From the NCBI RefSeq assembly GCF_027923385.1, contig NZ_BSEC01000004.1:124001-188000 (forward strand): a stretch of 64,000 nucleotides of DNA, written 5' to 3'. The translations under genes were made by a program, and so were the position numbers. The DNA comes from Methylocystis echinoides (GTDB taxonomy: Bacteria > Pseudomonadota > Alphaproteobacteria > Rhizobiales > Beijerinckiaceae). Each line of letters starts with the position of its first letter. The first letter of the stretch is position 1. Positions 35,032 to 44,726 of this stretch are shown piece after piece. The notes below the pieces were generated by a model. That model made no database searches. It saw only the letters and a list, made by a program, of their open reading frames with translations, and had not been told where the DNA came from.

Positions 35032-35310
35032 ATGAAATATCTTCTTCTTGCGCTACTGATCCTATTCACTACGTCGCAACTTGCCGCCGCCTCCCCTCGC
35101 CATGAATTTGCAGCGAATTCTCGCGTTCATTCATCGGCCGTCTTGCCCCCCACGCAGGTTCTTCGAGCGGCCGCTGATCATTCGGAGCGCATCCGGCGGC
35201 AGCGAGACGGACAAGGCTTGATTCCGGTTGCAAACGAGGACCTGCGAGGACTTCTATTCGTTGTAGCCGGACTGGCCGGTCCCGCCGCGTTCTTGTTCGC
35301 TGTGCCGTAG
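35032..35310 (+). CDS. Small secreted or membrane protein of unknown function
   Basis: 92 residues: a signal peptide (MKYLLLALLILFTTSQLAAA), a polar middle part with several His and Arg, and a hydrophobic C-terminus (LLFVVAGLAGPAAFLFAVP) that would anchor it. An AAGGAG ribosome-binding site lies nine bases before the ATG, which supports translation. The family is not recognised. It lies about 200 bases before hemA in the same direction. Confidence 0.55.
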   Translation: MKYLLLALLILFTTSQLAAASPRHEFAANSRVHSSAVLPPTQVLRAAADHSERIRRQRDGQGLIPVANEDLRGLLFVVAGLAGPAAFLFAVP

Positions 35311-35514
35311 GGCGGATGCTCCGGCCAAACATGGGTCGGAACTCCATCTCCAATGTCGTTGTGGTCAAGGATCTCGCCATCGACCCCCAAATTCCCTCAC
35401 GATGGCGCGATAGCGGGGGCGCGGCGTTTCTCGCGTCCCCGCGCTTCGCCCGACAGCGGAAACTCGAACGACGTTACTAAATGCGTATGGGCATCAAAAC
35501 CGATCGGTCCTAAA

Positions 35515-36801
35515 ATGCTGTATCAGCGATATTTCGAGGCGGCCGTCTCCCGTCTGAAAGACGAACGCCGCTATCGTGTCTTCGTCCATCTCGAACGCGA
35601 CGTCGAGAGCTTTCCGCTCGCCCGCTGGCATCGCGACGACGGCTCCGTTCAGGACGTGACCGTCTGGTGCTCGAACGATTATCTCGGCATGGGCCAGCAC
35701 CCCGAGGCGATCTCCGCCATGGTCGAGACCGCGAGCAGGGTCGGCGCCGGCGCCGGCGGCACGCGCAATATTTCCGGCACGAGCCACGCAATCGTCGAAC
35801 TCGAGCGCGAACTCGCCGATCTCCATGGCAAGGAGGCGGCGCTCGTCTTCACCTCCGGCTGGATCTCCAATCTCGCGGCGATCTCGACGATCGCCGATCT
35901 GCTGCCGAACTGCCTGATCCTGTCCGACGCCTCCAATCACAATTCCATGATCGAGGGCGTGAAGCGGTCGCGGGCTGAGCGCAAGGTCTTCCGCCACAAC
36001 GATCTCGCCCATCTCGAAGAACTGCTGATCGAAGCTGGGGACCGCCCGAAGCTGATCGTCTTCGAGAGCCTTTACTCGATGAACGGCAAGATCGCGCCCG
36101 TCAAAGAGATCGCCGACCTCGCCGAGCGTTACGGCGCCATGACCTATGTCGACGAGGTCCATGCGGTCGGCATGTACGGCCCGCGCGGCGCCGGCATTTG
36201 CGAGCGCGACGGCGTGATGGACCGCATCGACGTGATCGAGGGCACGCTCGCCAAGGGTTTTGGCGCCACGGGCGGCTATGTCGCGGGCGACGCCCTGGTC
36301 ATCGACGCGATCCGCTCCTATGCCGGCGCCTTCATCTTCTCGACGGCCCTGCCGCCGCCGGTGGCCGCCGCAGCCTGCGCTTCCGTGCGGCTCCTGAAGC
36401 GCCGCTCCGATCTGCGCGCCGCCCATCAGCGCGCCACGCATATCACCAAACACGCGCTCGCCGCCGGCGGCCTGCCGGTCCTGGAAAACGGCTCGCACAT
36501 CGTGCCGGTGATGGTGCGCGACGCGGAACTCTGCAAAGCCGCGAGCGACCTGTTGCTCACACGCCATCACATCTATATTCAGCCGATCAATTATCCGTCA
36601 GTCGCCAAGGGTTCGGAGCGCCTGCGCGTCACGCCGACGCCGCGCCATACGCAGGAGCATATCGCGCATCTTGTCGAAGCGATGGTCGGCGTCTGGCACA
36701 CGCTCGGCATCCCCTTCGTGGAGCCGCCGTCGCATCTGCATGTCGACGAAAAGAGCAAGGAACACTGCGCCTATCCGGAGATCAAACTCGCGGCGCAGTA
36801 G
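35515..36801 (+). CDS. hemA: 5-aminolevulinate synthase
   Basis: 428 residues of the PLP-dependent alpha-oxoamine synthase family: [14 protein letters not shown] near the N-terminus, [34 protein letters not shown] with the PLP-binding Asp and His, and the Schiff-base lysine in [16 protein letters not shown]. It condenses glycine and succinyl-CoA to 5-aminolevulinate, the first step of haem synthesis in Alphaproteobacteria. ATG 35515 begins the standard N-terminus ([14 protein letters not shown]). The C-terminal end after [13 protein letters not shown] is normal. Confidence 0.95.
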   Translation: MLYQRYFEAAVSRLKDERRYRVFVHLERDVESFPLARWHRDDGSVQDVTVWCSNDYLGMGQHPEAISAMVETASRVGAGAGGTRNISGTSHAIVELERELADLHGKEAALVFTSGWISNLAAISTIADLLPNCLILSDASNHNSMIEGVKRSRAERKVFRHNDLAHLEELLIEAGDRPKLIVFESLYSMNGKIAPVKEIADLAERYGAMTYVDEVHAVGMYGPRGAGICERDGVMDRIDVIEGTLAKGFGATGGYVAGDALVIDAIRSYAGAFIFSTALPPPVAAAACASVRLLKRRSDLRAAHQRATHITKHALAAGGLPVLENGSHIVPVMVRDAELCKAASDLLLTRHHIYIQPINYPSVAKGSERLRVTPTPRHTQEHIAHLVEAMVGVWHTLGIPFVEPPSHLHVDEKSKEHCAYPEIKLAAQ

Positions 36802-37146
36802 CGGAAGAAGTCGATGTCGGTCCAAGACGTCGGGTGAGCTACTGTGCAACAATGCAGAAAAACAAACGGAATCGTTGATTTCTCGCTGGTGTGTTAATTT
36901 CTGGAACAGAGACACGAACATTCGGAATCGACTGATCGTGACGTTTGGTTGAGCCTGTTCTGAATTGCCTCGGGAAAATCTGTTACCATAATGGTGCTGA
37001 TTTGTTGCGTTGTCCCGAGAATGCCTCGAATCGATCGCCGGCCGTGAAGGGGCCGCCGTGGCTATATTGGCGCTCAGACGTTCGACGCGCAGTGGGGCGT
37101 TGGCCTACAAAATCCGCAAACTTGGCCAGCGGTAAGTCCATTTGCG
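36802..37146. other. Intergenic stretch with no supported gene
   Basis: About 345 bases between convergent hemA and the HPP-family gene. It is less GC-rich than the genes around it. No convincing frame and no strong terminator hairpin were found. Confidence 0.45.
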
Positions 37147-37743
37147 TCACTGACGCCGCGACCATTGCCGTTTTCGAAGAACTGCCGGATGGCAGCTTCG
37201 GACGATCACGCCGAAAGCGGCAGCGAGTAGAACCCCGATTGAGACGATATAGACCGTGCTCCAACTTGGTTTCAGGCCGCCGAGCGTGACAAGCATGGTG
37301 GTCGCGGCGGCGGGCGGATGCTGAGCGTTCAAGACGGATTGCAGACCAACAGTTACAGAAACCGCAAGAGCTGTCGCCGCCACCCGCTGCATTGACAGGA
37401 TTTCAGCGCTCATGACCGCCGGCGTGTTCTGGGCGGCGCATGCAAACAACGCTACAAATCCAGCGAGAAGGCCGATTGCGTGGCCAACAATTGTATTCCA
37501 GATCCTGGCGCCAGACGCGCTCGGCGTGACAGCCTGTATAAAAACTGTGGGTCCTAGGCTGGGGAAAAGCCAGGGCTCGTCGAACGATATCGCAAAGGAT
37601 CCGATAGCCCCGATGACCAACCCGGAAATCATCGCAGGATAAAGCCGTGAAACAATGACACGGCCGCGGCAGTTTTTAAATTCAATGACTCCTGGCTTTA
37701 GCTGCGGCGCAGTTGGGGAATCGTCTGAGGAGATAGGACGCAT
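37147..37743 (-). CDS. HPP-family integral membrane protein
   Basis: 198 residues with four to five membrane segments and the family motif in LNAQHPPAAATTMLVTLGG, plus SLGPTVFIQAVTP. HPP proteins are small membrane proteins; some members are implicated in nitrite transport in chloroplasts and cyanobacteria, which may fit the nitrogen-oxide genes nearby, but the role here is unproven. The end (SCHPAVLRKRQWSRRQ) is short and basic. Confidence 0.75.
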   Translation of the reverse strand: MRPISSDDSPTAPQLKPGVIEFKNCRGRVIVSRLYPAMISGLVIGAIGSFAISFDEPWLFPSLGPTVFIQAVTPSASGARIWNTIVGHAIGLLAGFVALFACAAQNTPAVMSAEILSMQRVAATALAVSVTVGLQSVLNAQHPPAAATTMLVTLGGLKPSWSTVYIVSIGVLLAAAFGVIVRSCHPAVLRKRQWSRRQ

Positions 37744-38118
37744 TGCTCAAGCGCCTTGCATGCAAGCATCGAAACGAGTCGGTTGAGGGCTTTCACCTCG
37801 CATCAAAAACCTCCGCTTCTATCGCTCCAATACCGCGTCCAACATTTTTTCGCGTCGCAGAGAAAGAAGCCCACTTTTGGGCTGTAGGCTTGGCCGACGA
37901 GGGCAAGGTCCGTGGTCAGCTTCGAGCCCGTCGAGGTGACGCAGAAAAGCGTTCGTGGTTGCCCTGTTCGCTCGACCAAGACTTTGTTGCGGGGGATATG
38001 CCACAGCGCCACTTTACATGAGCGTCATTCCGACGAGCACGGGACGACGGAGGAAAACATCGACCGGGGCGCCGCCACATTCAGTCGATACCCCAAAGGG
38101 ATGACGTGGCGACAATCC
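37744..38118. other. Intergenic stretch; weak minus-strand frame of unknown type
   Basis: About 375 bases. On the minus strand 38012-37803 reads KVLVERTGQPRTLFCVTS and SPKVGFFLCDAKKCW. It does not match a family I know and could be debris of an insertion sequence. Otherwise nothing is seen. Confidence 0.35.
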
Positions 38119-39087
38119 TCACCGTCCCGACCCTGCGGGGAGAAACGTGTCGGTTCGCATTTGCTTGAGGCTGGCGCCCTTCAGGAACAGATCGCGTTTC
38201 AGGCGGCCTACCAATTTTTCGCCGCCACAGAGGAAGAACGCCGTGTGGGGGAGAGCGTTCTCATGCTCAAGCGCCGCCGCCGCCACGTCGCCGCCGTGAG
38301 GGCCGGAATCGCTGAGGACGCGCGGGACGTAGTGGAGGTTTGTGTGCCTCTTCGTCAGCGCCCATAGATGATCGTGCAGGTACAGTCCGTCGCGCTCTCG
38401 CGCCCCGTGATAGAGCCGGATTGGACCACGATGTCCGCGCCGCAGAGCGTCTCGCAACACGCCGATTAGAGGCGCCAGGCCCGTGCCCGACCCGATCAGC
38501 GCCATCGGCTGATCCGGATCCACACCTTCATAGATGCACGTTCCGAGAGGGCCGGCGATATGAAGCCGACGGCCGGGCGCAAGCTCTTCGGCGATGAATC
38601 TGCTCATCCTGCCGCCCGGATGGAGACGAATGTGGAGCTCGACGAACGGATCTTCCTCCGGCAAACTTGCGAGTGAGTAATGCCGTCCAAGTCCGTCGTC
38701 GGCGATGAGCTCCAGAAACTGCCCGGGGCGATAGGCAAAGACCGGGTCATGTTCCAGCCGCAGCCGCACCACGTCGCCAGACAGGCGATCAATCGAGTGA
38801 ACGACGGCCTCCGATCGGGTCCCCGCTTCCTGCGCCGGGACGATGGTCAGAGGCGTATCAGGCACGCAGACGCAGGCCAAAAAGTAACCCAGCGCCTTCT
38901 GCGCGTTGCTCAACCCCTGCTGTGCGGCGGCTGGCGGATTGCCTTCGACCGCGCGATGCAGGCAACTCTGGCAGACCCCGGATCGGCAGGAGTGAGGCGC
39001 GTCGATTTCTGCGCGTAGCAGCGCGGAAAGGACGTCCTCCCCCGGCTCGATCTCGATGGCTGCTTCTCGATAAGTCAGCAGCGTCAT
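38119..39087 (-). CDS. Fe-S flavoreductase (2Fe-2S ferredoxin plus FAD/NAD domains)
   Basis: 322 residues: an N-terminal plant-type [2Fe-2S] domain with CRSGVCQSC and a fourth Cys in LACVCVP, then an FAD domain (GQFLELI, RHYSLASLPEED) and an NAD domain (MALIGSGTGLAPLIGVL, FFLCGGEKLV). The layout is that of oxygenase reductases and of Hcr. It is the last gene of an operon with a sigma factor, anti-sigma and truncated hemoglobin; it may keep that globin reduced for NO or oxygen chemistry. Eleven bases separate it from the globin gene. Confidence 0.8.
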   Translation of the reverse strand: MTLLTYREAAIEIEPGEDVLSALLRAEIDAPHSCRSGVCQSCLHRAVEGNPPAAAQQGLSNAQKALGYFLACVCVPDTPLTIVPAQEAGTRSEAVVHSIDRLSGDVVRLRLEHDPVFAYRPGQFLELIADDGLGRHYSLASLPEEDPFVELHIRLHPGGRMSRFIAEELAPGRRLHIAGPLGTCIYEGVDPDQPMALIGSGTGLAPLIGVLRDALRRGHRGPIRLYHGARERDGLYLHDHLWALTKRHTNLHYVPRVLSDSGPHGGDVAAAALEHENALPHTAFFLCGGEKLVGRLKRDLFLKGASLKQMRTDTFLPAGSGR

Positions 39088-39098
39088 CCGTTCGGGCC

Positions 39099-39464
39099 TC
39101 AGTGGTTCAGCACGTCGCCGCGAACGGAATTGGCCAACGCCGCTACTTCTTGTACTTCCTTTTCACCGACGCCGAGCTGCCGGAGTGTTCTCGACAGGTC
39201 TTCGATCACCGCGTCGACATGCGAATCGTTCAAACCCTTGGCGACAAGCCTCTCGTGAGCTTTCCGCATGTCTTTGCCCGTATATTTATTGGGGCCGCCG
39301 AACGCCATGGTCAAAAAGGATTTTTGCTTTGCGAGCTGGTCTTCCATATTCACGCCTTCGAAGAAGCGCGCGATGCGTCCATCCGCGAGAACCGTGCGGT
39401 AAAAAAGCTCGACTGCGGCGTCCACAGCCTTTTCACCACCGAGCCGCTCGTAAAGACTAGCCAT
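39099..39464 (-). CDS. Truncated hemoglobin, group I type
   Basis: 121 residues: SLYERLGGEKAVDAAVELFY at the N-terminus, FFEGVNMEDQLAKQKSFLTM, GGPNKYTGKDMRKAHERL with the proximal His in KAHERL, and the final helix. These small globins bind O2 or NO and often work in NO detoxification. ATG 39464 is chosen because the globin fold begins right after it; upstream codons in frame lack similarity. The flavoreductase that follows could be its electron donor. Confidence 0.88.
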   Translation of the reverse strand: MASLYERLGGEKAVDAAVELFYRTVLADGRIARFFEGVNMEDQLAKQKSFLTMAFGGPNKYTGKDMRKAHERLVAKGLNDSHVDAVIEDLSRTLRQLGVGEKEVQEVAALANSVRGDVLNH

Positions 39465-39549
39465 GCGTATCCCTCCCTCAGGCCGGCCGTACTTCGACGG
39501 CGGCCAATTTTCTTCGAACGCTCCTTTAGAGGGGCGTCGGGGAGAAGTC

Positions 39550-39798
39550 TTACCTGGAGGCGTCGGATTTTTTTTCAGCCAGAACAACTTCGAGGAGACC
39601 GAGGTAAACCTCCTCGCACTCCGGGCACTGATGCATATGATGGCGCACGTCCGGGAGGCGCGCCGCGGCGTCCTCGCCTGCAGCCTCCAGTTCGGCGTAG
39701 CGCGGCAATCGCTCGAAATAATCGCTGCACGACAGCTCCTCGCCGGCTTTCGCGGCGAAGATGGTGTCGATCAGGCGTCCGAACTCAGTCCGTTTCAT
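39550..39798 (-). CDS. Zinc-finger-type anti-sigma factor
   Basis: 82 residues with the motif HHMHQCPECEEVYLGL, the His-x3-Cys-x2-Cys zinc-binding anti-sigma domain type, and no membrane segment, so it should be a cytoplasmic sensor. It follows the sigma factor gene by 15 bases and precedes the globin. Such proteins hold their sigma factor inactive until oxidation or another signal releases zinc. The C-terminal end overlaps no other gene. Confidence 0.75.
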   Translation of the reverse strand: MKRTEFGRLIDTIFAAKAGEELSCSDYFERLPRYAELEAAGEDAAARLPDVRHHMHQCPECEEVYLGLLEVVLAEKKSDASR

Positions 39799-39813
39799 GC
39801 TGGATTCTCGTCA

Positions 39814-40512
39814 CTAATCATTAGACGCCGTGAAAAAAGATTTCTTACCGTCTTCCAAATAGGGCCGCTCGGGCCGAGGCGTATCAAAAATGGCGATGAG
39901 CTCGCGATGTGTGACGCCCCTTGAGAGGAGGGCCGCCTGGAGCCGTTTGCGCGCATCGTGGATGAGTTTATAGAGGCTATTTCGATTGGTCCCCAGCCAT
40001 TCCGCGACGAGATCGAGCGGCATTTCCTGGAATGCGTGCGCAATCAACGCCTTGCGCTGCAAGGGGGTCAGCGCGGTTTCGATCAGCTCAGTCAGTATCG
40101 CCCAAGCTTGTTGCTGCTCGAGATTTCGTTCGGGTCCAGGATTGTCGATCGGCCAATGTGGCATGGCGTCGCCAAGGCGCGCGGCTTCAATGGCCGAGGT
40201 TCGCCAGCGGCGACGCCGCAGTTCATTGAGGGTGACGCGGATGGCGATCGAATAGGCCCATGTCGTGAATTGGCTGTCGCCGCGAAATTGATCCAGCTTA
40301 GATTGAATGAGGAGCACGGACTCCTGTGCGCAGTCCTCGGCCAGGTCGTCTTGATCGTAGCTAGGACCGGCGGCGCTCGTGGCGCCTTTGCGGGACAGGA
40401 AACTGAAAATGGCGCGGTGCAGCAATTGCCGCAGCTCCTTGACGGCGCTCTCCTGGCTTTGCCCCGTCTCGCGCAGAGCCGATAGCCACTCAGTGTTGGT
40501 TCTTGTCGTCAC
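39814..40512 (-). CDS. Sigma-70-family (ECF-type) RNA polymerase sigma factor
   Basis: 232 residues with region 2 (DLAEDCAQESVLLIQSKLDQ, FTTWAYSIAIRVTLNELRRR) and region 4 (LTPLQRKALIAHAFQEMPL, EWLGTNRNSLYKLIHDARKR). It heads the operon sigma - anti-sigma - globin - flavoreductase and would activate it together with its own gene. The extended N-terminus and C-terminal tail (RPERPYLEDGKKSFF) are a little longer than in simple ECF factors. The signal is probably nitrosative or oxidative, by context. Confidence 0.88.
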   Translation of the reverse strand: MTTRTNTEWLSALRETGQSQESAVKELRQLLHRAIFSFLSRKGATSAAGPSYDQDDLAEDCAQESVLLIQSKLDQFRGDSQFTTWAYSIAIRVTLNELRRRRWRTSAIEAARLGDAMPHWPIDNPGPERNLEQQQAWAILTELIETALTPLQRKALIAHAFQEMPLDLVAEWLGTNRNSLYKLIHDARKRLQAALLSRGVTHRELIAIFDTPRPERPYLEDGKKSFFTASND

Positions 40513-40745
40513 CGACGCCCCTGGAGTTGACGATTAGCCACATTTTCGCTCTCTCGTAGGCTATCGACGATAGCCAAAGGACGCCAGATTCTCTCTAGTC
40601 TGTAGCCGGGAGGCGAAGTTCCTATGTCGATATCTGTTTGGAATTTACATAGCTCAACCGGGCAGGCGCAACTCTCATCCCGTCTAGGCTTGCGGGCCCT
40701 GATGCCGACAAAGCTCTCAATAGAGATCGGAGCCCGCTGGCTTTG

Positions 40746-41720
40746 CTAAAGCGCATGGATGCCATCATCTCGTCCAGAGACATAAACCTCGACGCCATCG
40801 AGGCGCGAAGCAATCCGACGGATGCTGTCGGCTGGCAGCATCGAAAAAGCAGTGGAGAGCCCGTCCGCCACGGTCGCGGTCTGAGCAAACACGGAGACGC
40901 TGGACCATATCGGGCGCGCGGCGCCGGTGTGCGGATCGAAATGATGGGCGAATTTTCCCGATGTGTCGAACGCGGTTCCCGCGGCGGCGGAGGTGGCGAC
41001 TGCTCGCGATGCGATTTCCACGGTGTGGTTGATTTCTCGCTTGCCGTTTTCAAGCCCAACCCGCCATAGCGATCCATCCGGGCGTGTGTCGAGCGCGCGC
41101 AGCTCTCCCATGTCAACCATCGTGTGCCCCACGCCTTCTCGCCGCAAGAGATCGCACACGCGATCGGTGATATAGCCTTGGGCGATTCCATTCAAAGTCA
41201 GCGCCATGCCTGGCGCCAGCGCGACGCGCGACTCGTCGAATGCGACCTTCTTCCAACCGACATGTGCGAGCGCCGCTGCGATCCGAGCCGGTCCCGGACC
41301 GACTGGATCAGCGTCTGCGCGCGAGAAATGCGATGCATATAAATTCCAGAGCGGCTGCACGGTCGGATCGAAAGTGCCGCCGGTCAAATCATGCATCTCA
41401 CGACATTCGCTCAGCAGGCGCAACAGGTCAGCCGGCGGGGCCTCCAGGATGGCGTCGCGATTGAGGCGGCAGAGCGCGCTATCTGGCCGGTAGAGGCTGA
41501 ATACGGCCTCGAGCCGTCGAGCTTCGGCGACACAAGCGTCGATTAATCGCTCCGCGGCCGGCGCGTCAGGATGATAAAGCTGGATCTCGCAATCCGCGCC
41601 GAGCGCGACGCCGCGCCACAGATGCTGGGCCGGCGCCGTTAGTCCGCGATCCGCCCCCAAGGCGGCGTATCCAGCGAAAGTGGCGGCAATCCTGAGGACG
41701 CGGCGGCGTGAGGCGATCAT
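40746..41720 (-). CDS. nosX: NosX, ApbE-type FMN transferase for NosR
   Basis: 324 residues with a twin-arginine signal (SRRRVLRIAATFAGYAALGA) and the ApbE fold: TFDPTVQPLWNLY, LNGIAQGYITDRV, VDMGELRALD and AFDTSGKFAHHFDPHTGAA. It attaches FMN to a threonine of a target protein in the periplasm; in nos clusters the target is NosR. It lies 20 bases after nosY at the end of the nos operon. Length and motifs are complete. Confidence 0.9.
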   Translation of the reverse strand: MIASRRRVLRIAATFAGYAALGADRGLTAPAQHLWRGVALGADCEIQLYHPDAPAAERLIDACVAEARRLEAVFSLYRPDSALCRLNRDAILEAPPADLLRLLSECREMHDLTGGTFDPTVQPLWNLYASHFSRADADPVGPGPARIAAALAHVGWKKVAFDESRVALAPGMALTLNGIAQGYITDRVCDLLRREGVGHTMVDMGELRALDTRPDGSLWRVGLENGKREINHTVEIASRAVATSAAAGTAFDTSGKFAHHFDPHTGAARPIWSSVSVFAQTATVADGLSTAFSMLPADSIRRIASRLDGVEVYVSGRDDGIHAL

Positions 41721-41740
41721 AGGCTCTCCATGGTTTTAAG

Positions 41741-42571
41741 TTAGCGATCGCCGCGCGAGAACACAAAGATTGCCGCTATCAGCGGTCCGGCAATCCACGC
41801 GACCAGCGCCGCAAGAAACGCCCAAGGCGCGAGCGAAACTTCCGCCGAGACGCCGGCCATGCCGGCCAAGCGGCTCACGGTCGGAAAGACTGTGAGATTG
41901 AGAAGGCGATAAGCATCGGCCGGGTTGAACAAAAGCAGGGCGCTGATTGCGGCTTTCGACAAAAAGCGGCCCTGATCGGCGACGAGGGCGCCGAGCACGG
42001 CCATGTCGTAGAGCAGGACGAAAAAAAACCATATCCCCACAGCGGCGCCGGCCGCAGCGCCGCGATCGCGCGCCAGAACGGAGACGAGGTAACCCAACGC
42101 GAGGAAGGCGCAGCCAAGCAGAACCGATGATCCAATCAAAGCGCCAAAGGCTTGAATGGCCGGAGTTGAAAACTCCGCTTCCCGCACCGCCACCGCGACC
42201 CCTGCGATGCTGTACCCCACCACCGTCGCAAAGCAGAGCACGGCGGCGTGACCCAGGAACTTGCCGACGAGGAGTTGCGGCCGACTGAGCGGGTAGGTCA
42301 ACAGCAGGAGCAGCGTGCCGCGTTCGCTTTCGCCCACGATCGCGTCGAAGCCGAGAAGAAGCGCAATGAGCGGCAACAGAAAGATAGTCAGGCTCGCGAG
42401 GCTGACAATTGTGACTTCGAGGGAACTGACGCCAACCGTGCCGGTTGGCGCGCTGCCAAGAAAACTTAAACTTAAGGCGAGGCCAGCCAGCAGAACGGTG
42501 ATCGCCATGACCCACCGATTGCGCGAGGCCTCACGGATCTCCTTGGCGGCCATGGTGGCTATGGCGTTCAT
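41741..42571 (-). CDS. nosY: NosY, ABC permease for nitrous oxide reductase maturation
   Basis: 276 residues with six membrane segments (for example WVMAITVLLAGLALSLSF and LVAWIAGPLIAAIFVF). NosY forms the membrane part of the NosDFY transporter, which delivers copper or sulfur to build the CuZ centre of NosZ in the periplasm. The ATG overlaps the nosF stop (ATGA), showing translational coupling. Length is typical. Confidence 0.92.
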   Translation of the reverse strand: MNAIATMAAKEIREASRNRWVMAITVLLAGLALSLSFLGSAPTGTVGVSSLEVTIVSLASLTIFLLPLIALLLGFDAIVGESERGTLLLLLTYPLSRPQLLVGKFLGHAAVLCFATVVGYSIAGVAVAVREAEFSTPAIQAFGALIGSSVLLGCAFLALGYLVSVLARDRGAAAGAAVGIWFFFVLLYDMAVLGALVADQGRFLSKAAISALLLFNPADAYRLLNLTVFPTVSRLAGMAGVSAEVSLAPWAFLAALVAWIAGPLIAAIFVFSRGDR

Positions 42572-43464
42572 GACTCAGCCTCCGGCCCAAGAAAATGCGC
42601 GTAGAGATCGTCGAGACTGGGTTCTTCGATTTCCAGGTCGTCTTTGGCCTCGAGGCGCGGGGCGATTGCCTTGATGACTGCAATTTTTTCGTTCGGCTCG
42701 CAGAAGCGGGTCAGCTTGCCGTCGCCTTGCCTTTGCCATTCAGGACCGAGCCCTTGCCCTTCGCGCGCCGCGCGGAATGAAATTTTGATTGGCAGGCGCG
42801 CCAGGGCGCGTAGCGCAGCCACGCTGCCATCGGCAATCAACGCGCCTGAATTGAGCACGAGCACGCGATCGGCGGCGCCTTGCAGTTCGCCCAAGGCGTG
42901 CGACGACAACAGCACGGTGACGCCGCTCTGTCGCAGTCGACCGAGAATCTCGTAAAAGCTGCGCCGAAACCCGGGATCCAGGCCCGTCGTCGGCTCGTCG
43001 AGAAAGAGAATTTCCGGCGTGCCGATCAGCGCTTGCGCGAGCCCCAGACGTTGGCGCATGCCTTTCGAATAGGCGTCGATGCGTCGATCGGCGGCCGCAG
43101 CCAAGCCAACTTGTTCCAAAAGCGCCATGTTGCGGCTTGTCGCCGCGCCTTTCAGTTTGGCGAAGAAATCCAGCGCTTCCCGGCCCGTGCTGGCAGGGTG
43201 AAACATCGCGTTCTCGGGGAGAAACCCCAAACGATTGCGAAAGGCCGCGCCCCCTGAAGACGGATCCAGGCCCAGAACCCGTATGGTTCCGGTTGACGGA
43301 CGCGTCACGCCAAGCATGAGCCTGATAAGCGTGCTTTTGCCCGCGCCATTGTGGCCAACCAAGGCGACGGTCTTGCCGGCGTCCAGTTTGTAGGAGACGT
43401 CGTGCACGGCAACATGCGCGCCGTAGCGCTTGGTCACGCCGGCGAGTTCGACCACCGGCGTCAT
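42568..43464 (-). CDS. nosF: NosF, ABC ATPase for nitrous oxide reductase maturation
   Basis: 298 residues: Walker A GHNGAGKSTLIRLM, signature YSKGMRQRLGLAQAL, Walker B EILFLDEPTTGLDPGF and the switch His in LLSSHAL. It powers the NosDFY transporter from the cytoplasm. The start overlaps the nosD stop and the stop overlaps the nosY start, both as ATGA. Confidence 0.94.
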   Translation of the reverse strand: MTPVVELAGVTKRYGAHVAVHDVSYKLDAGKTVALVGHNGAGKSTLIRLMLGVTRPSTGTIRVLGLDPSSGGAAFRNRLGFLPENAMFHPASTGREALDFFAKLKGAATSRNMALLEQVGLAAAADRRIDAYSKGMRQRLGLAQALIGTPEILFLDEPTTGLDPGFRRSFYEILGRLRQSGVTVLLSSHALGELQGAADRVLVLNSGALIADGSVAALRALARLPIKISFRAAREGQGLGPEWQRQGDGKLTRFCEPNEKIAVIKAIAPRLEAKDDLEIEEPSLDDLYAHFLGPEAES

Positions 43465-44726
43465 GGCTTGGGCTCCGGGGCCGCCGCAGCTATTTGCGGC
43501 GGGGTCATCAACGGCGCGCTGTCGATCACGCCGCCGGGGTGTAGAGCGGGGAATTGAGCCTGCGCCCAGCGCAACGTCGACACAGCTGGGCTATTCAGCA
43601 ATAATTTGGCCGCAGGGTTGATCCAGACGACGCGGTCGACCAAATCATTGGGTCTGTAAGCAACATCTGCGATCCCGTCATTGTCGAGATCGAAGGCGGG
43701 ATTGTCGCTCCAATAGTTCCCGCGCCTCTTATCGGACCAGTCCAGCGCCCGGGTGCCGACGTATTTCACCTGATTACGGTTGTCGATGAACGCATTTTCG
43801 GAAATGACGTTCTGTTCGGAGCCGGCGGTGAAGTGAACGCCGATCTCGCACCCTTCGAACCGATTGCGGCGGAATCTGTTAAAGTTCGCATTATAGATGA
43901 AGACGCACTTTTCTGCGCCGACCACGGCGTTCTCTTCAATCGTCGAGCGATTGGCGTAGTTGAGCAAAATGCCTTCGTCGCGATCCCCCTCCGAACGATT
44001 GCCCCGCACCAACAGACGATCCGAATACATCAGCGCGAAGCCCGAGTGATTACCCCGCGAACGGTTTAAGCTAACTTCGCTGTCGTGCGTGTACATGTAG
44101 TGAATGGCGAAACGCACGTTGTGCAGGAAATTGTTACGAAAGACATTTCTGCGGCTGCTCGTCACGAATATGCCGTCCTGCCCGAAAGTGATGTCGTTGT
44201 CCTCGATGCGCGCGCCGGGGGCGTTCCAGACATAGACGCCGTTCCCGGCCTCGCTGGTGCGCAAGTCACTTCGTCCACGGATGACGTTACGCCGGATCAC
44301 GCTGTCTTCGGCGCCCCACACCATGACGCCTATGAGATTGTCCTCGATCACCAGATCCTCGACCGTCGCGCCCTTCGCGACCCGATCCAGAAATACGCCG
44401 GCATCCATTTTGGCCAGATCGAGGCCAGAATGGCGGACGGTCAATTGCGCGAGACGCACCCCTTGCGCCAAAACCTCGATCACGCGCCCTTTTCCGCCGC
44501 CGTCGATGACGACGCCAGCCTGTCCCTTGATGGTCAAGGGCCGCGTGATCGCCAGCGGCCCGGGGTAAACCCCCGGCGCCAGCTCCACGGTGTCTCCCGG
44601 CGTCGATTTCGCGAGCACTGCGGTGAGGGTTTCGACGTTCGCTTTCCGCACCGCCGCCATCGCCGGTTCTTGACCGGCGACGGCAAGAGCCGCCATGCAC
44701 ACGCAAACCGTGAAAGGTCGTCTCAT
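43461..44726 (-). CDS. nosD: NosD, periplasmic beta-helix protein for CuZ assembly
   Basis: 421 residues with a signal peptide ([20 protein letters not shown]) and many right-handed beta-helix repeats (for example [35 protein letters not shown]). It binds the NosFY transporter and hands over the factor needed for the CuZ centre. ATG 44726 is chosen because the signal peptide begins there and it overlaps the nosZ stop (ATGA). Length fits the family. Confidence 0.93.
   Translation of the reverse strand: MRRPFTVCVCMAALAVAGQEPAMAAVRKANVETLTAVLAKSTPGDTVELAPGVYPGPLAITRPLTIKGQAGVVIDGGGKGRVIEVLAQGVRLAQLTVRHSGLDLAKMDAGVFLDRVAKGATVEDLVIEDNLIGVMVWGAEDSVIRRNVIRGRSDLRTSEAGNGVYVWNAPGARIEDNDITFGQDGIFVTSSRRNVFRNNFLHNVRFAIHYMYTHDSEVSLNRSRGNHSGFALMYSDRLLVRGNRSEGDRDEGILLNYANRSTIEENAVVGAEKCVFIYNANFNRFRRNRFEGCEIGVHFTAGSEQNVISENAFIDNRNQVKYVGTRALDWSDKRRGNYWSDNPAFDLDNDGIADVAYRPNDLVDRVVWINPAAKLLLNSPAVSTLRWAQAQFPALHPGGVIDSAPLMTPPQIAAAAPEPKP

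Noticed and set aside
35494..36570. Open frame of 358 codons on the minus strand
   Set aside because: Antisense of hemA; the plus-strand gene has all ALA synthase motifs.
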